Shown: positions 33,911 through 41,681 of the stretch, one piece after another | Numbering within the stretch: the first letter of the stretch is position 1 | How the letters are laid out: the number at the start of each line of letters is the position of its first letter | Source of the DNA: Sphaerochaeta halotolerans | GTDB lineage: Bacteria; Spirochaetota; Spirochaetia; Sphaerochaetales; Sphaerochaetaceae | Direction: 5' to 3' | NCBI RefSeq assembly: GCF_003429665.1 | Contig: NZ_QUWK01000016.1 | Coordinates: forward strand, 1-47,184 | DNA: 47,184 bases | Position numbers and translations under genes: made by a program | The notes under the pieces: generated by a model | Told to the model about the DNA's origin: nothing | What the model saw: only the letters and a program-made list of their open reading frames with translations | Database searches by the model: none

Positions 33911-35215
33911 TTACTCATAGGGCTGATTCCCCTCAGCAGCAGCGAAATCCGGAAAGATTATCTGGATGGTATTCAACGAAGGAATGGCACCATATTTCCC
34001 GAGGAGATAATTCTTTTCATAATGCTCATCTTTACGAATCTTGGTACCCGCTTCTGGTTTGAAGTCCGCGAGAGAGTAGAGGGTGCTTTCTCCCACTGTG
34101 CTTTTTGCAGTAAACCAGATCTCATCGCGACGCAGGCTCTTGTTTGAAAGATGCCACGTATCATGTGTTGTGAAGATTAACTGAGCATGATTTGGATTGG
34201 TGCCTTGATCTGAAAATAATCTGATGAGATTACGGACAAGCAATGGATGTAATCTGGAATTTAATTCATCGACAAATAGAACCGTCCCATGTTCCAAAAC
34301 ATTCATGAGAACAGGGTAGAGAGAAAACATTTTAATGGTACCCGCGCTCTCCTGTTGTAGCCCGATTCCGATTAAATCATCACTATCAACTGCTTTGTGC
34401 AATGATTCAATATGGATCTGCTTGGGTGTGTCTTCTTCCTCCGAGGGGAGTTCTTCAATGTTAAACCCTTTAATTGACTCATCAAATGAAGCAAAGAATT
34501 GCAGTACTTTATCCTGGATTTCTTTCTCCCTGAAGTTGATAGGAAGTCTGTGGCAGAGGAAGAAGTTTTCACCAAGGTCTCCATAGTCAGTGGTTTCGCA
34601 TTGGTAAAACCATTGTGCGATTGCCTGGCATTTCTTCACCTTTAGTTTATTACCCAAGGAGATTACCAACACCTCTGGTTCCAATGCGGTTATGATATTA
34701 TTTGAGTCTGTCTTGGTAAGTCCGGAGAAATCATTTTCTTTCTCATTACGGCTTCTGTAGAAGACAATCTTGCTTTTTCTTGCCGTCTTTGCCTTCTCAT
34801 TCAGCCACTCTTCAACAACCCCTTTTTCATCAACTGAAAAGCCATAGTTGAAAGTTCTACAGGTACTAGGATTGATGCAATACACTTCAAAAGATACAGG
34901 TTCCGTATTTGTTTTAGTCCAGGCAAATCGAGGAGGCCGTGGGAAAATAGAGGACTCATCAGATGCTTTCGCTGTATCAGAGGATCCTCCATACTGAAAG
35001 GAGCGAACCACTAGATGCCTCATATAGGAAAAGGCTTTGTAGACATTGGACTTTCCACTTGCATTTGCACCAAAGATGGCGCTGACAGGCAGTACTTTTT
35101 CATTTGCTAGTTGTACCACATGGTGCGAGAGTTCAGAAATTCCTGTAGCTGAAAGGTCGAGGGAGGCTTGTTCATGGAAAGATTTATAATTAGAGAAATT
35201 GAATTGTAATAACAT
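33911..35215 (-). CDS. AAA ATPase of the COG1106/AAA_21 type
   Basis: A 434-residue ABC-like ATPase found in abortive-infection contexts. Features: LLQFNFSNYKSFHEQASLDL at the start, Walker A FGANASGKSN (48-57), an Asn/Ser-rich QQESAGTIKMFSLYPVL signature, Walker B VLFVDELNSRLHPLLV and H-loop IFTTHDTWHLS. Relatives often have an RloB nuclease downstream, but here nothing follows before a small DUF1413 gene in the opposite direction. GAGGAG lies before the start. It is a lone gene that may have lost its partner. Confidence 0.83.
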   Translation of the reverse strand: MLLQFNFSNYKSFHEQASLDLSATGISELSHHVVQLANEKVLPVSAIFGANASGKSNVYKAFSYMRHLVVRSFQYGGSSDTAKASDESSIFPRPPRFAWTKTNTEPVSFEVYCINPSTCRTFNYGFSVDEKGVVEEWLNEKAKTARKSKIVFYRSRNEKENDFSGLTKTDSNNIITALEPEVLVISLGNKLKVKKCQAIAQWFYQCETTDYGDLGENFFLCHRLPINFREKEIQDKVLQFFASFDESIKGFNIEELPSEEEDTPKQIHIESLHKAVDSDDLIGIGLQQESAGTIKMFSLYPVLMNVLEHGTVLFVDELNSRLHPLLVRNLIRLFSDQGTNPNHAQLIFTTHDTWHLSNKSLRRDEIWFTAKSTVGESTLYSLADFKPEAGTKIRKDEHYEKNYLLGKYGAIPSLNTIQIIFPDFAAAEGNQPYE

Positions 35216-35370
35216 TGTGGTAGCTCCTCTTGTATGTGTACTATGAACCTGTTTTATTCATAAAGTAATATAAAAATGAGAAAATATCTCAAATTTATGT
35301 GTATTATGTTTGAAGTGAGGTAAAACAGCTGATGCTTTCCATCTTCCTGAACAGTATTCCTTCTTGATGA

Positions 35371-35402
35371 AAAAAGCAGGTACGCGCGTGGAACGTACCT
35401 GC
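35371..35402 (-). terminator. Rho-independent terminator of the radical SAM gene
   Basis: Minus strand: GCAGGTACG, a nine-base loop, CGTACCTGC, then six T. A perfect nine-base stem with a T-run directly after the radical SAM stop codon at 35428. Confidence 0.85.
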
Positions 35403-35427
35403 CATAAAGAAGAGAAAGTTGTTAGGG

Positions 35428-36768
35428 TTATTGCTTTTGGTATTCCTTCCAGAGCTCATCAGCAACTGGTTTCCACTTGTCAGCGATCGGCTTACACTTT
35501 GCATAGAGCTGTTCTACTGATTCTGAGTCGATCGGTTGGGTGCTTTGTGCACCCGATTGGTTTACCATCTCCACCAGCATTTCAGGATTGTCAAACATAG
35601 GGCACGGGCGGAACATGTTTGCATTGCACGGCTGATGATCCTGATATGCCTTGAATAATGGATTCTTAAGGGCTTCCAAAAGGGGTTTGTCATGAATGGT
35701 TTCACAGGCATAGTGGATGAACGCACACGGCTCCATGTCACCATGGGCATTGATGTGTAGGTATCGTCTTCCGCCTGCGATGCATCCATTTACGTAGTTG
35801 CCGTCATTCCAGAAGTCCAGGACGAAGAGTGGATTATGGGCACGTATTTCCCTTACGCGCTTGTGCATATAGGCTCGTTGGGAGGGGGATGCAACCAAGT
35901 CAAGAGATGCTCCTTGTCCTACTGGGATATAGGTAAAGTACCAACCAAAGAGCGCTCCTTTTTCTTCCATGAATTCAATGAACTCATCAGACCCCACATA
36001 CTCTGTATTGTGTGCATGGTAGCAGGTAGAAAATCCAAAGGGCAAGCCCCGTTCACGTAAGAGGTCCATTGCCTGGATACACTTCTCCCATACTCCGCTT
36101 CCCCTTCTGGCATCGGTCATCTCTTGTGTTCCCTCGATACTGATGAGGGGGATGAAGTTTTTCACCTTCAACAGCTCTTCCACAAATTCAGCATCGATCA
36201 ATGTTGCATTGGTAAACGCAGCAAAGATGGCATCGTTGTGCTTGTGGGCAAGCTTTAATAGGTCATGTTTACGAATCAACGGCTCACCACCAGAGAAAAG
36301 ATATGCATAGGTGCCCAGTTCCTTTCCTTCAGTAATAATGCGATCCAATGTTTGGAAGGAGAGAGTCTCTGTCTTCTTGTACTCGGCGGCCCAGCATCCT
36401 GTACAAGAGAGGTTGCAGGCAGAAGTCGGATCCATTAGGATTGCCCAAGGGATATTCATATCCATCTCAGAGCGGTTTTTTCCCAACTTTTCAGCTCCAA
36501 ACCAAGCAGCATTGAATACAAGGTTCATGAATATTTTCTCAAGCACATCACGGTCTGTCTGGTGGAAGATCCTCATAATAAGGCCGTATCCCCCTGAGGA
36601 ATGGTCTTGTGTGACGCTTTTGATCATATTCCATTGGTTTTCTTGTAATCTCCCTGTTGCTGTTGCAATGGGATGCGCCCAATTGAGCAGTTTGGGGAAA
36701 TTTTTCTCTGGGTCTGCATACACAAGCCGCAAACTTGTTCTTAGTACATTTTCGGGAATTGATTTCAT
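35428..36768 (-). CDS. Radical SAM protein, unknown substrate
   Basis: A 446-residue radical SAM enzyme. The cluster motif is C118-NLS-C122-TG-C125, with the GGEP motif in LFSGGEPLIRK. The C-terminal part has further cysteines (CIAGGRRYLHINAHGDMEPC, then FIHYAC, HQPCNANMFRPCPMF) that suggest a SPASM-like auxiliary cluster. The first 100 residues are an extra helical domain. The start follows GAGGATATACC. It lies downstream of the SPW gene but behind a terminator hairpin, and a strong terminator ends it. A peptide or lipid modification is possible; I cannot name the reaction. Confidence 0.83.
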   Translation of the reverse strand: MKSIPENVLRTSLRLVYADPEKNFPKLLNWAHPIATATGRLQENQWNMIKSVTQDHSSGGYGLIMRIFHQTDRDVLEKIFMNLVFNAAWFGAEKLGKNRSEMDMNIPWAILMDPTSACNLSCTGCWAAEYKKTETLSFQTLDRIITEGKELGTYAYLFSGGEPLIRKHDLLKLAHKHNDAIFAAFTNATLIDAEFVEELLKVKNFIPLISIEGTQEMTDARRGSGVWEKCIQAMDLLRERGLPFGFSTCYHAHNTEYVGSDEFIEFMEEKGALFGWYFTYIPVGQGASLDLVASPSQRAYMHKRVREIRAHNPLFVLDFWNDGNYVNGCIAGGRRYLHINAHGDMEPCAFIHYACETIHDKPLLEALKNPLFKAYQDHQPCNANMFRPCPMFDNPEMLVEMVNQSGAQSTQPIDSESVEQLYAKCKPIADKWKPVADELWKEYQKQ

Positions 36769-36786
36769 GGTATATCCTCAGATGGG

Positions 36787-36809
36787 AAAAAGCCGAGCTG
36801 GTCGGCTTT
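36787..36809 (-). terminator. Terminator hairpin between SPW and radical SAM genes
   Basis: On the minus strand AAAGCCGA, loop CCAGC, TCGGCTTT followed by two more T. It lies 20 bases after the SPW stop. It may partly stop transcription before the radical SAM gene, giving reduced expression of the latter. Confidence 0.65.
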
Positions 36810-36829
36810 CCCCCAATTTTATAACGAGG

Positions 36830-37147
36830 CTATTCGATAGCTTTCAAGGAAGTTGCAGCAAGGATAATCATGACGATAGACACAATACGAAGGTTCCAAG
36901 CTGCCCATCCTGCAATGGCAGAAATCCAAGGGACGATGAACAACAGTACGCTCGCCACAATGAGAATCCATTGCACTGGCTTTGACTCAGGCATTGAGAG
37001 CGCAATTATAGCACATACAATAATTACAATTGCAACCACGACACTGAAACCAGAGCCTCCTGAATAGGCATAGAAGAGCGGTGAAAGTGCTGCATACAAT
37101 CCCAGAACTGCAATTACCCAATCTTGGACTCGTTTGAATTTTTCCAT
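36830..37147 (-). CDS. SPW repeat membrane protein
   Basis: A 105-residue inner-membrane protein with four hydrophobic segments. The SPW-type motifs read VQDWVIAVLGLYAALSPLFY and later VLLFIVPWISAIAGWAAWN. Function of the family is unknown. GGGAGG lies before the start. It is divergent from the MalT/LuxR-type regulator across a region with a clear operator. Confidence 0.82.
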   Translation of the reverse strand: MEKFKRVQDWVIAVLGLYAALSPLFYAYSGGSGFSVVVAIVIIVCAIIALSMPESKPVQWILIVASVLLFIVPWISAIAGWAAWNLRIVSIVMIILAATSLKAIE

Positions 37148-37214
37148 GTGTACCTCCCAGTACGTTTGGTCTTTCTTTGTACTTGAAACGTATCATTGGG
37201 TATCCTTGAGAGGT

Positions 37215-37243
37215 ACTGTACGAAGGTACAGTCGTGGTACAGT
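37215..37243. promoter_or_regulatory. Inverted repeat plus third half-site, probable LuxR-type operator
   Basis: ACTGTAC (37215-37221), four bases, GTACAGT (37226-37232) form a perfect inverted repeat. The same half-site GTACAGT recurs at 37237-37243, exactly 11 bases after the previous one. It lies between the divergent regulator and SPW genes. Confidence 0.65.
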
Positions 37244-37291
37244 AACTGATTGTTGCTATGCTATAGGTTTTAAACTATACTTACAGGCAAT

Positions 37292-39727
37292 ATGAACGGG
37301 TATGAAGCGGGAAAAGCAACACTGTCTTCTGTCTCACGAAGTGCTTTGGTAAAAAGACCTCGGATGGATGAGAAGCTTGCACTCTCTCTGCATTACCAGA
37401 CTACTCTGGTTCATGCGCCCCATGGTTATGGAAAAACAACAGCAGTTGCTCAGTTCCTTGCTTCTCAAAAGTATAGGTATGCATTCATGCAATGCACTCC
37501 TGATGATAATCATCCTAAAGCATTTGCCTCCCGCCTGAGCCAAATGCTCACCTCCCTGCTTCCACATGTAGCAGAGACTGATGAACCAGCTGATATTCAG
37601 ATTAGCCGAATGGTTGAGCTTTTGGGAAAAAGCAGTGCTCCACGGCTTCTTGTATTTGATGATGTTGAGTTTTTGAACCATAGACACATCGCTTTCTGGT
37701 TTTCCTTTCTCACTGCATATCTGCCCGAAACGGTTCATCTCCTACTTATCGGAACAGATGTCAGCGTCTTCCCAAAAGCTTCCATGCATTTTAGTGTAGT
37801 GTTGCAAATCACCCGAGATGATCTTGCATTCACACAGGAGGAAGTAAGACGTTTAGCTGCATATTTTGCCGATGATATCGATGACGATGTATTGGCGCTC
37901 ATGCTTGAAAACACGTGGGGCTCCCCGTTGTTACTCAATGCCTGTTTTGCCAAAGGGGCGATTCAGCACCGTGAACAGGTGGGAGGGAGAATTCGGGGGC
38001 TTGATTCGTATTTCCTACCCATATGGGATGAGGTTCCCAAGAAAGCGGAAACAGCACTTGCGTATATTGCACTGCTTGGAACGGTTTCCCTCGAGAAGGA
38101 GCAAACGAAGCTCAAGGAAGGGATAATGCTCCTGGTGGAGAAATCTCTGTTTGTTGAAATGTCTGGTGATGGTTTAGTTCTCATTCACCCGCTTTTTCGC
38201 TCCTTTGTGCTCAATCGTTTAAAAACAGGAAAGAATAGAAGAACAGCGCATGCAGTGGAACAGGCAGTTGCAGATCTCCTTGCAGCAACCTTATATCGGG
38301 AAGCGATTTTGATGGCCTTTGGAATTGAAGACTATGATTTGGTTGCCAGCCTTCTCGATGATCACTGTGAAACATTGTTGTCAGATGGATATCTGGATTT
38401 CATCACCGGTGTGATCGAGCAACTACCCCAAACATCAATAGAGCGGTATGCATCCTTGTTGTTACTGGAGATTCTCAGCGGAATCCGCAAGGGATGGACT
38501 GCAAAGCATGTGCTGGACAGGATTGCACGGATACAGTCGTCCAGACTGAGGAAGAAAATGCAGGATGTTGACCTTTTATCCATCCTTGATGGGATTGATC
38601 TCTTGTTCCAACGGGATTTCTATCATGCAGAGAAACTATTGAGCAAGCTTCTTGATGAGCTGACTTACCTGCGTCCACTTATCAGCATATTCATCGCTTC
38701 CTTGCCTCTTGGAACGGAGGAAGATCTTGAACAGGTCTATGGCCATCTGCAGGAGTCAATACGAACCATTGGGATCAAGCAACACGATGCACTTTCCCTT
38801 GTGCTGCTTGGGCAGATAGGTTCCATCCAACTTGATCTCTTGTTGTTTGAACAAGCAGGGCAATCCTTTGATGAGGCTCTGAGATTGGGATATGATAATG
38901 AGAAGACTGGGTATACCACTACTTGTAGCATAGCCTGGATAGGCAAGGGCTTGCTCTGTCTCTATTCAGGGAAGAGAGATGATGCAGAGAGGTATTTGTT
39001 GCAGGGGCTTGCCTCTGCTAAGGGATACTCGTTCTATCTCTCTCTTCATGCACAATTGGCACTTATTGAGTTCTATATTGTGACCAATCGTCATGAGGAA
39101 GCAGTACAGTTGCTTCGCGATGCAGGCAAGCAAGCCTATGAGTATGATGTCACTTCCATAGATGACCGCTTCATTGAGGCGATGTATGCCATGGCATACA
39201 GACGCGTTGGGGATATTCCCGCATTGGAGGTGTGGGTGCATAAACACCACGAGAAGGAAGCACAACAGTACACCCTTTTTGACCTCTTTGTGCTGGAAGA
39301 ACGACAAGTCCTTGGATACTACCAGATGACTGGACAACATGAGAAAGCTGTGTCTCTCTATGATTCTTTGCAGGCAGAGCTCAAGCTGAAACATCGGTTG
39401 TTGCTTTCGATTATCCTTTCCTTGGAGTATGGTGTCTATGAACCTGAACAAATAGATTTCTCAAGGAGTCAGATCAGCAAGAAGCATATCTCTGTCTTGC
39501 AGGAATTGTACGGAGTTCAACAAGAAACAGAGGTACATCTCCTGACTGATCGTGAGCAAGAGGTCCTGCATTTGGTTGGAAAGGGATATACGAACAAGGA
39601 GATTGCAAATATGATGCATATCACCGAACGAACAGTGAAGTGGCATGCGTCCAGGGTCTATGAAAAGTTGCAGGTAAGTACTCGAACAGAGGCTGTTGCC
39701 GAGGCCCAAAATCTAGGTATTTTATAG
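37292..39727 (+). CDS. MalT/LuxR-type large ATP-binding transcription regulator
   Basis: An 811-residue STAND-type activator. N-terminal P-loop LVHAPHGYGKTTAVAQF near residues 39-55, then LLVFDDVEFLNHRHIAFW as Walker B. The middle (about 330-740) is helical TPR-like sensor region. The C terminus is a LuxR helix-turn-helix (LTDREQEVLHLVGKGYTNKE and IANMMHITERTVKWHASRVY). Effector ligand unknown. It probably controls the divergent SPW and radical SAM genes and itself through the operator at 37215-37243. Confidence 0.87.
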   Translation: MNGYEAGKATLSSVSRSALVKRPRMDEKLALSLHYQTTLVHAPHGYGKTTAVAQFLASQKYRYAFMQCTPDDNHPKAFASRLSQMLTSLLPHVAETDEPADIQISRMVELLGKSSAPRLLVFDDVEFLNHRHIAFWFSFLTAYLPETVHLLLIGTDVSVFPKASMHFSVVLQITRDDLAFTQEEVRRLAAYFADDIDDDVLALMLENTWGSPLLLNACFAKGAIQHREQVGGRIRGLDSYFLPIWDEVPKKAETALAYIALLGTVSLEKEQTKLKEGIMLLVEKSLFVEMSGDGLVLIHPLFRSFVLNRLKTGKNRRTAHAVEQAVADLLAATLYREAILMAFGIEDYDLVASLLDDHCETLLSDGYLDFITGVIEQLPQTSIERYASLLLLEILSGIRKGWTAKHVLDRIARIQSSRLRKKMQDVDLLSILDGIDLLFQRDFYHAEKLLSKLLDELTYLRPLISIFIASLPLGTEEDLEQVYGHLQESIRTIGIKQHDALSLVLLGQIGSIQLDLLLFEQAGQSFDEALRLGYDNEKTGYTTTCSIAWIGKGLLCLYSGKRDDAERYLLQGLASAKGYSFYLSLHAQLALIEFYIVTNRHEEAVQLLRDAGKQAYEYDVTSIDDRFIEAMYAMAYRRVGDIPALEVWVHKHHEKEAQQYTLFDLFVLEERQVLGYYQMTGQHEKAVSLYDSLQAELKLKHRLLLSIILSLEYGVYEPEQIDFSRSQISKKHISVLQELYGVQQETEVHLLTDREQEVLHLVGKGYTNKEIANMMHITERTVKWHASRVYEKLQVSTRTEAVAEAQNLGIL

Positions 39728-39774
39728 TAGCTGTGATTGTTAAGGTAGCAAATGTCTTATGAGGTGGAATCTCT

Positions 39775-39802
39775 TTGACTTTCTTTTCTTTCTGTTTATA
39801 AT
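39775..39802 (+). promoter_or_regulatory. Promoter of the AlbA-type gene
   Basis: TTGACT (39775-39780), a 16-base pyrimidine-rich spacer and TATAAT (39797-39802). The spacer CTTTCTTTTCTTTC is partly complementary to the purine-rich GAAAGTAAGAAAGAAAG just after the -10 box, so a hairpin or operator is possible. Confidence 0.75.
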
Positions 39803-39835
39803 GGAAAGTAAGAAAGAAAGAAAGGAAGTGCAAGC

Positions 39836-41185
39836 ATGACTACCATTGAAAATATAGATATTGAATTCAAAGAACTTGATAGGGGACCCCAGAGAATCCC
39901 TCCCTCAGTTGTTAAAACATTGGTTGCCTTTCTTAATACTGAGGGCGGTGATCTCTTTATTGGGATACAAGACAATGGAAATGTCTGCGGTGTTCATGAT
40001 GCGGATGACACGTCCAATCGGCTATCCAGCTTGATTCATGATGCTATTCTTCCCGATGCATCCCCATTTATATCCCTCAGGATAGTCACGTTGGAAGAGA
40101 GAAGGGTTGTCAGGGTGTCCGTAATGGTAGGAACTGAACGCCCTTACTATCTTGCTAGAATTGGACTCAAGCCAGGTGGTGTCTACACTAGAGTCGGTAC
40201 TGCATGTGTTCCTATGAATGAAAGTGGTATTCGTAGCTTACTTCTGGAGACATCAGGAACTTCGTTTGAAGCATGCAGAAGTCTGGAACAAGAACTAACG
40301 TTCATGACCCTGAAAGATGAAATGGATAAGCGACAAATTACCTTTGGTCCAGTCCAGATGGAAACCCTGAAAATGATAGGCTCGGATAAACTTTTTACCA
40401 ATCTTGCCATGTTGCTTTCCGACCAATGTTCGTATACCTGTAAGGTGGCTGTATTTCAGGGTCGGGATACTGCAGTCTTTCGTGATAGGAAAGAATTTTC
40501 TGGATCTGTACTGAAACAGCTTTCAGATGTGTATAGATTTCTTGCAACTTACAATAAAACAAGAGCACGATTCAACGGGCTGTTGCGAGAAGATACTTTA
40601 GATTATCCACAAGAAGCTATCCGTGAAGCACTATTGAATAGCATTATTCACCGTGACTATCTTTTTTCAGGAAGTACGATTATAAACGTATTTGATGATC
40701 GTATCGAATTTATCTCTCTTGGAGGTTTGGTGAGAGGCCTTTCCATGGAGGCAATAACAATGGGAGTTTCTCAGTCGAGAAATCCAAATTTGGCTTCAGT
40801 GTTTTATCGTCTACAGCTAGTGGAAAGTTATGGGACTGGGATTCGAAAGATTATGCATCTCTATAAGAAATATCTAAGAAAACCCGAATTTAAAGCTGCG
40901 GAAGGTGCATTCTCCTGTGTCCTCCCAAATAGCAATGAAGAAGGCACGTATACCCAGAAACATGATCATCGTGAGGATAGCGTTGGGGAGTCTCTGAATA
41001 CGGAGAAGGCATCCATTCTATACCATGCTAAAGCAAGAGGTTCCATTTCCAGGAAAGAAGTGGAAGACCTTGTCGGGCTGAAGACAACAAAAGCATTTAG
41101 GCTGCTCAAGGAGCTATGTGCTGAAGGACAACTCACGCAACAGACTTGTGGGAAATTTACTCGATATATTCCCCTTGGGGGGTAA
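39836..41185 (+). CDS. AlbA_2/HATPase-type ATP-binding regulator (second)
   Basis: A 449-residue protein of the same architecture as the one at 22919. AlbA_2 part: IDIEFKELDRGPQRIPPSVV, VAFLNTEGGDLFIGIQDNGN. HATPase part: IREALLNSIIHRDYLFSGST, then YGTGIRKIMHLY. A winged helix (ISRKEVEDLVGLKTTKAFRL) closes it. It lacks the DDTL repeat linker. AGGAAG precedes the ATG at 39836. No XRE partner is adjacent; the gene stands alone behind its own promoter. Confidence 0.83.
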   Translation: MTTIENIDIEFKELDRGPQRIPPSVVKTLVAFLNTEGGDLFIGIQDNGNVCGVHDADDTSNRLSSLIHDAILPDASPFISLRIVTLEERRVVRVSVMVGTERPYYLARIGLKPGGVYTRVGTACVPMNESGIRSLLLETSGTSFEACRSLEQELTFMTLKDEMDKRQITFGPVQMETLKMIGSDKLFTNLAMLLSDQCSYTCKVAVFQGRDTAVFRDRKEFSGSVLKQLSDVYRFLATYNKTRARFNGLLREDTLDYPQEAIREALLNSIIHRDYLFSGSTIINVFDDRIEFISLGGLVRGLSMEAITMGVSQSRNPNLASVFYRLQLVESYGTGIRKIMHLYKKYLRKPEFKAAEGAFSCVLPNSNEEGTYTQKHDHREDSVGESLNTEKASILYHAKARGSISRKEVEDLVGLKTTKAFRLLKELCAEGQLTQQTCGKFTRYIPLGG

Positions 41186-41289
41186 GGATCAACATTATTC
41201 TTCAAGCATTCCCTCGTAATAAGATGACCTAATCGTAGTTGCATTCACTGTATTGCTCCGGCATACTAGCAGGAGGGAAGGAGTTACTT

Positions 41290-41634
41290 ATGAGTTCAAC
41301 ACAAGCAGGGTATGAGGTAGTGGCTGAGGGTGTGAAGCGGAAGATTCTCTCCTACAATGAAACAATCATGGCAGTGGAAGTCCACTTCGAGACAGGTGGA
41401 GTTGGTTCCGTTCACTCGCATCCCCATACCCAGTTGACCTATGTTCTTGAGGGATCTTTTACTTTTACCATCGATGGGAAGCCTGTAGAGGTTTCTAAGG
41501 GAGATACCCTAGTTTTTGAACCAGAAGTAAAGCACGGGACCATCTGCCTGGAGAAGGGAGTGGTCCTGGATGTATTCACTCCATACAGGGAAGATTTTGT
41601 AGGGGTGAGATACCATACAAATTTTGAAATATAG
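41290..41634 (+). CDS. Cupin-domain protein
   Basis: A 114-residue beta-barrel protein with the metal-binding cupin motif HSHPHTQLTYVLEGSFTF and second motif GDTLVFEPEVKHGTICLEKG. The ending DVFTPYREDFVG resembles KdgF-like cupins. Function may be sugar-acid isomerisation or regulation; not resolved. AAGGAG sits before ATG 41290, so I reject the earlier start at 41239. Confidence 0.82.
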   Translation: MSSTQAGYEVVAEGVKRKILSYNETIMAVEVHFETGGVGSVHSHPHTQLTYVLEGSFTFTIDGKPVEVSKGDTLVFEPEVKHGTICLEKGVVLDVFTPYREDFVGVRYHTNFEI

Positions 41635-41681
41635 CATTAATCTATTGCTTATAGGGTTGTTAAACTCAAGTAGGAGTCATG

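Noticed and set aside
33728-34147. 139-codon plus-strand frame after the DUF1413 gene
   Set aside because: Its second half lies on the opposite strand of the AAA ATPase coding region. The first 60 codons could be a small remnant but match nothing I know.
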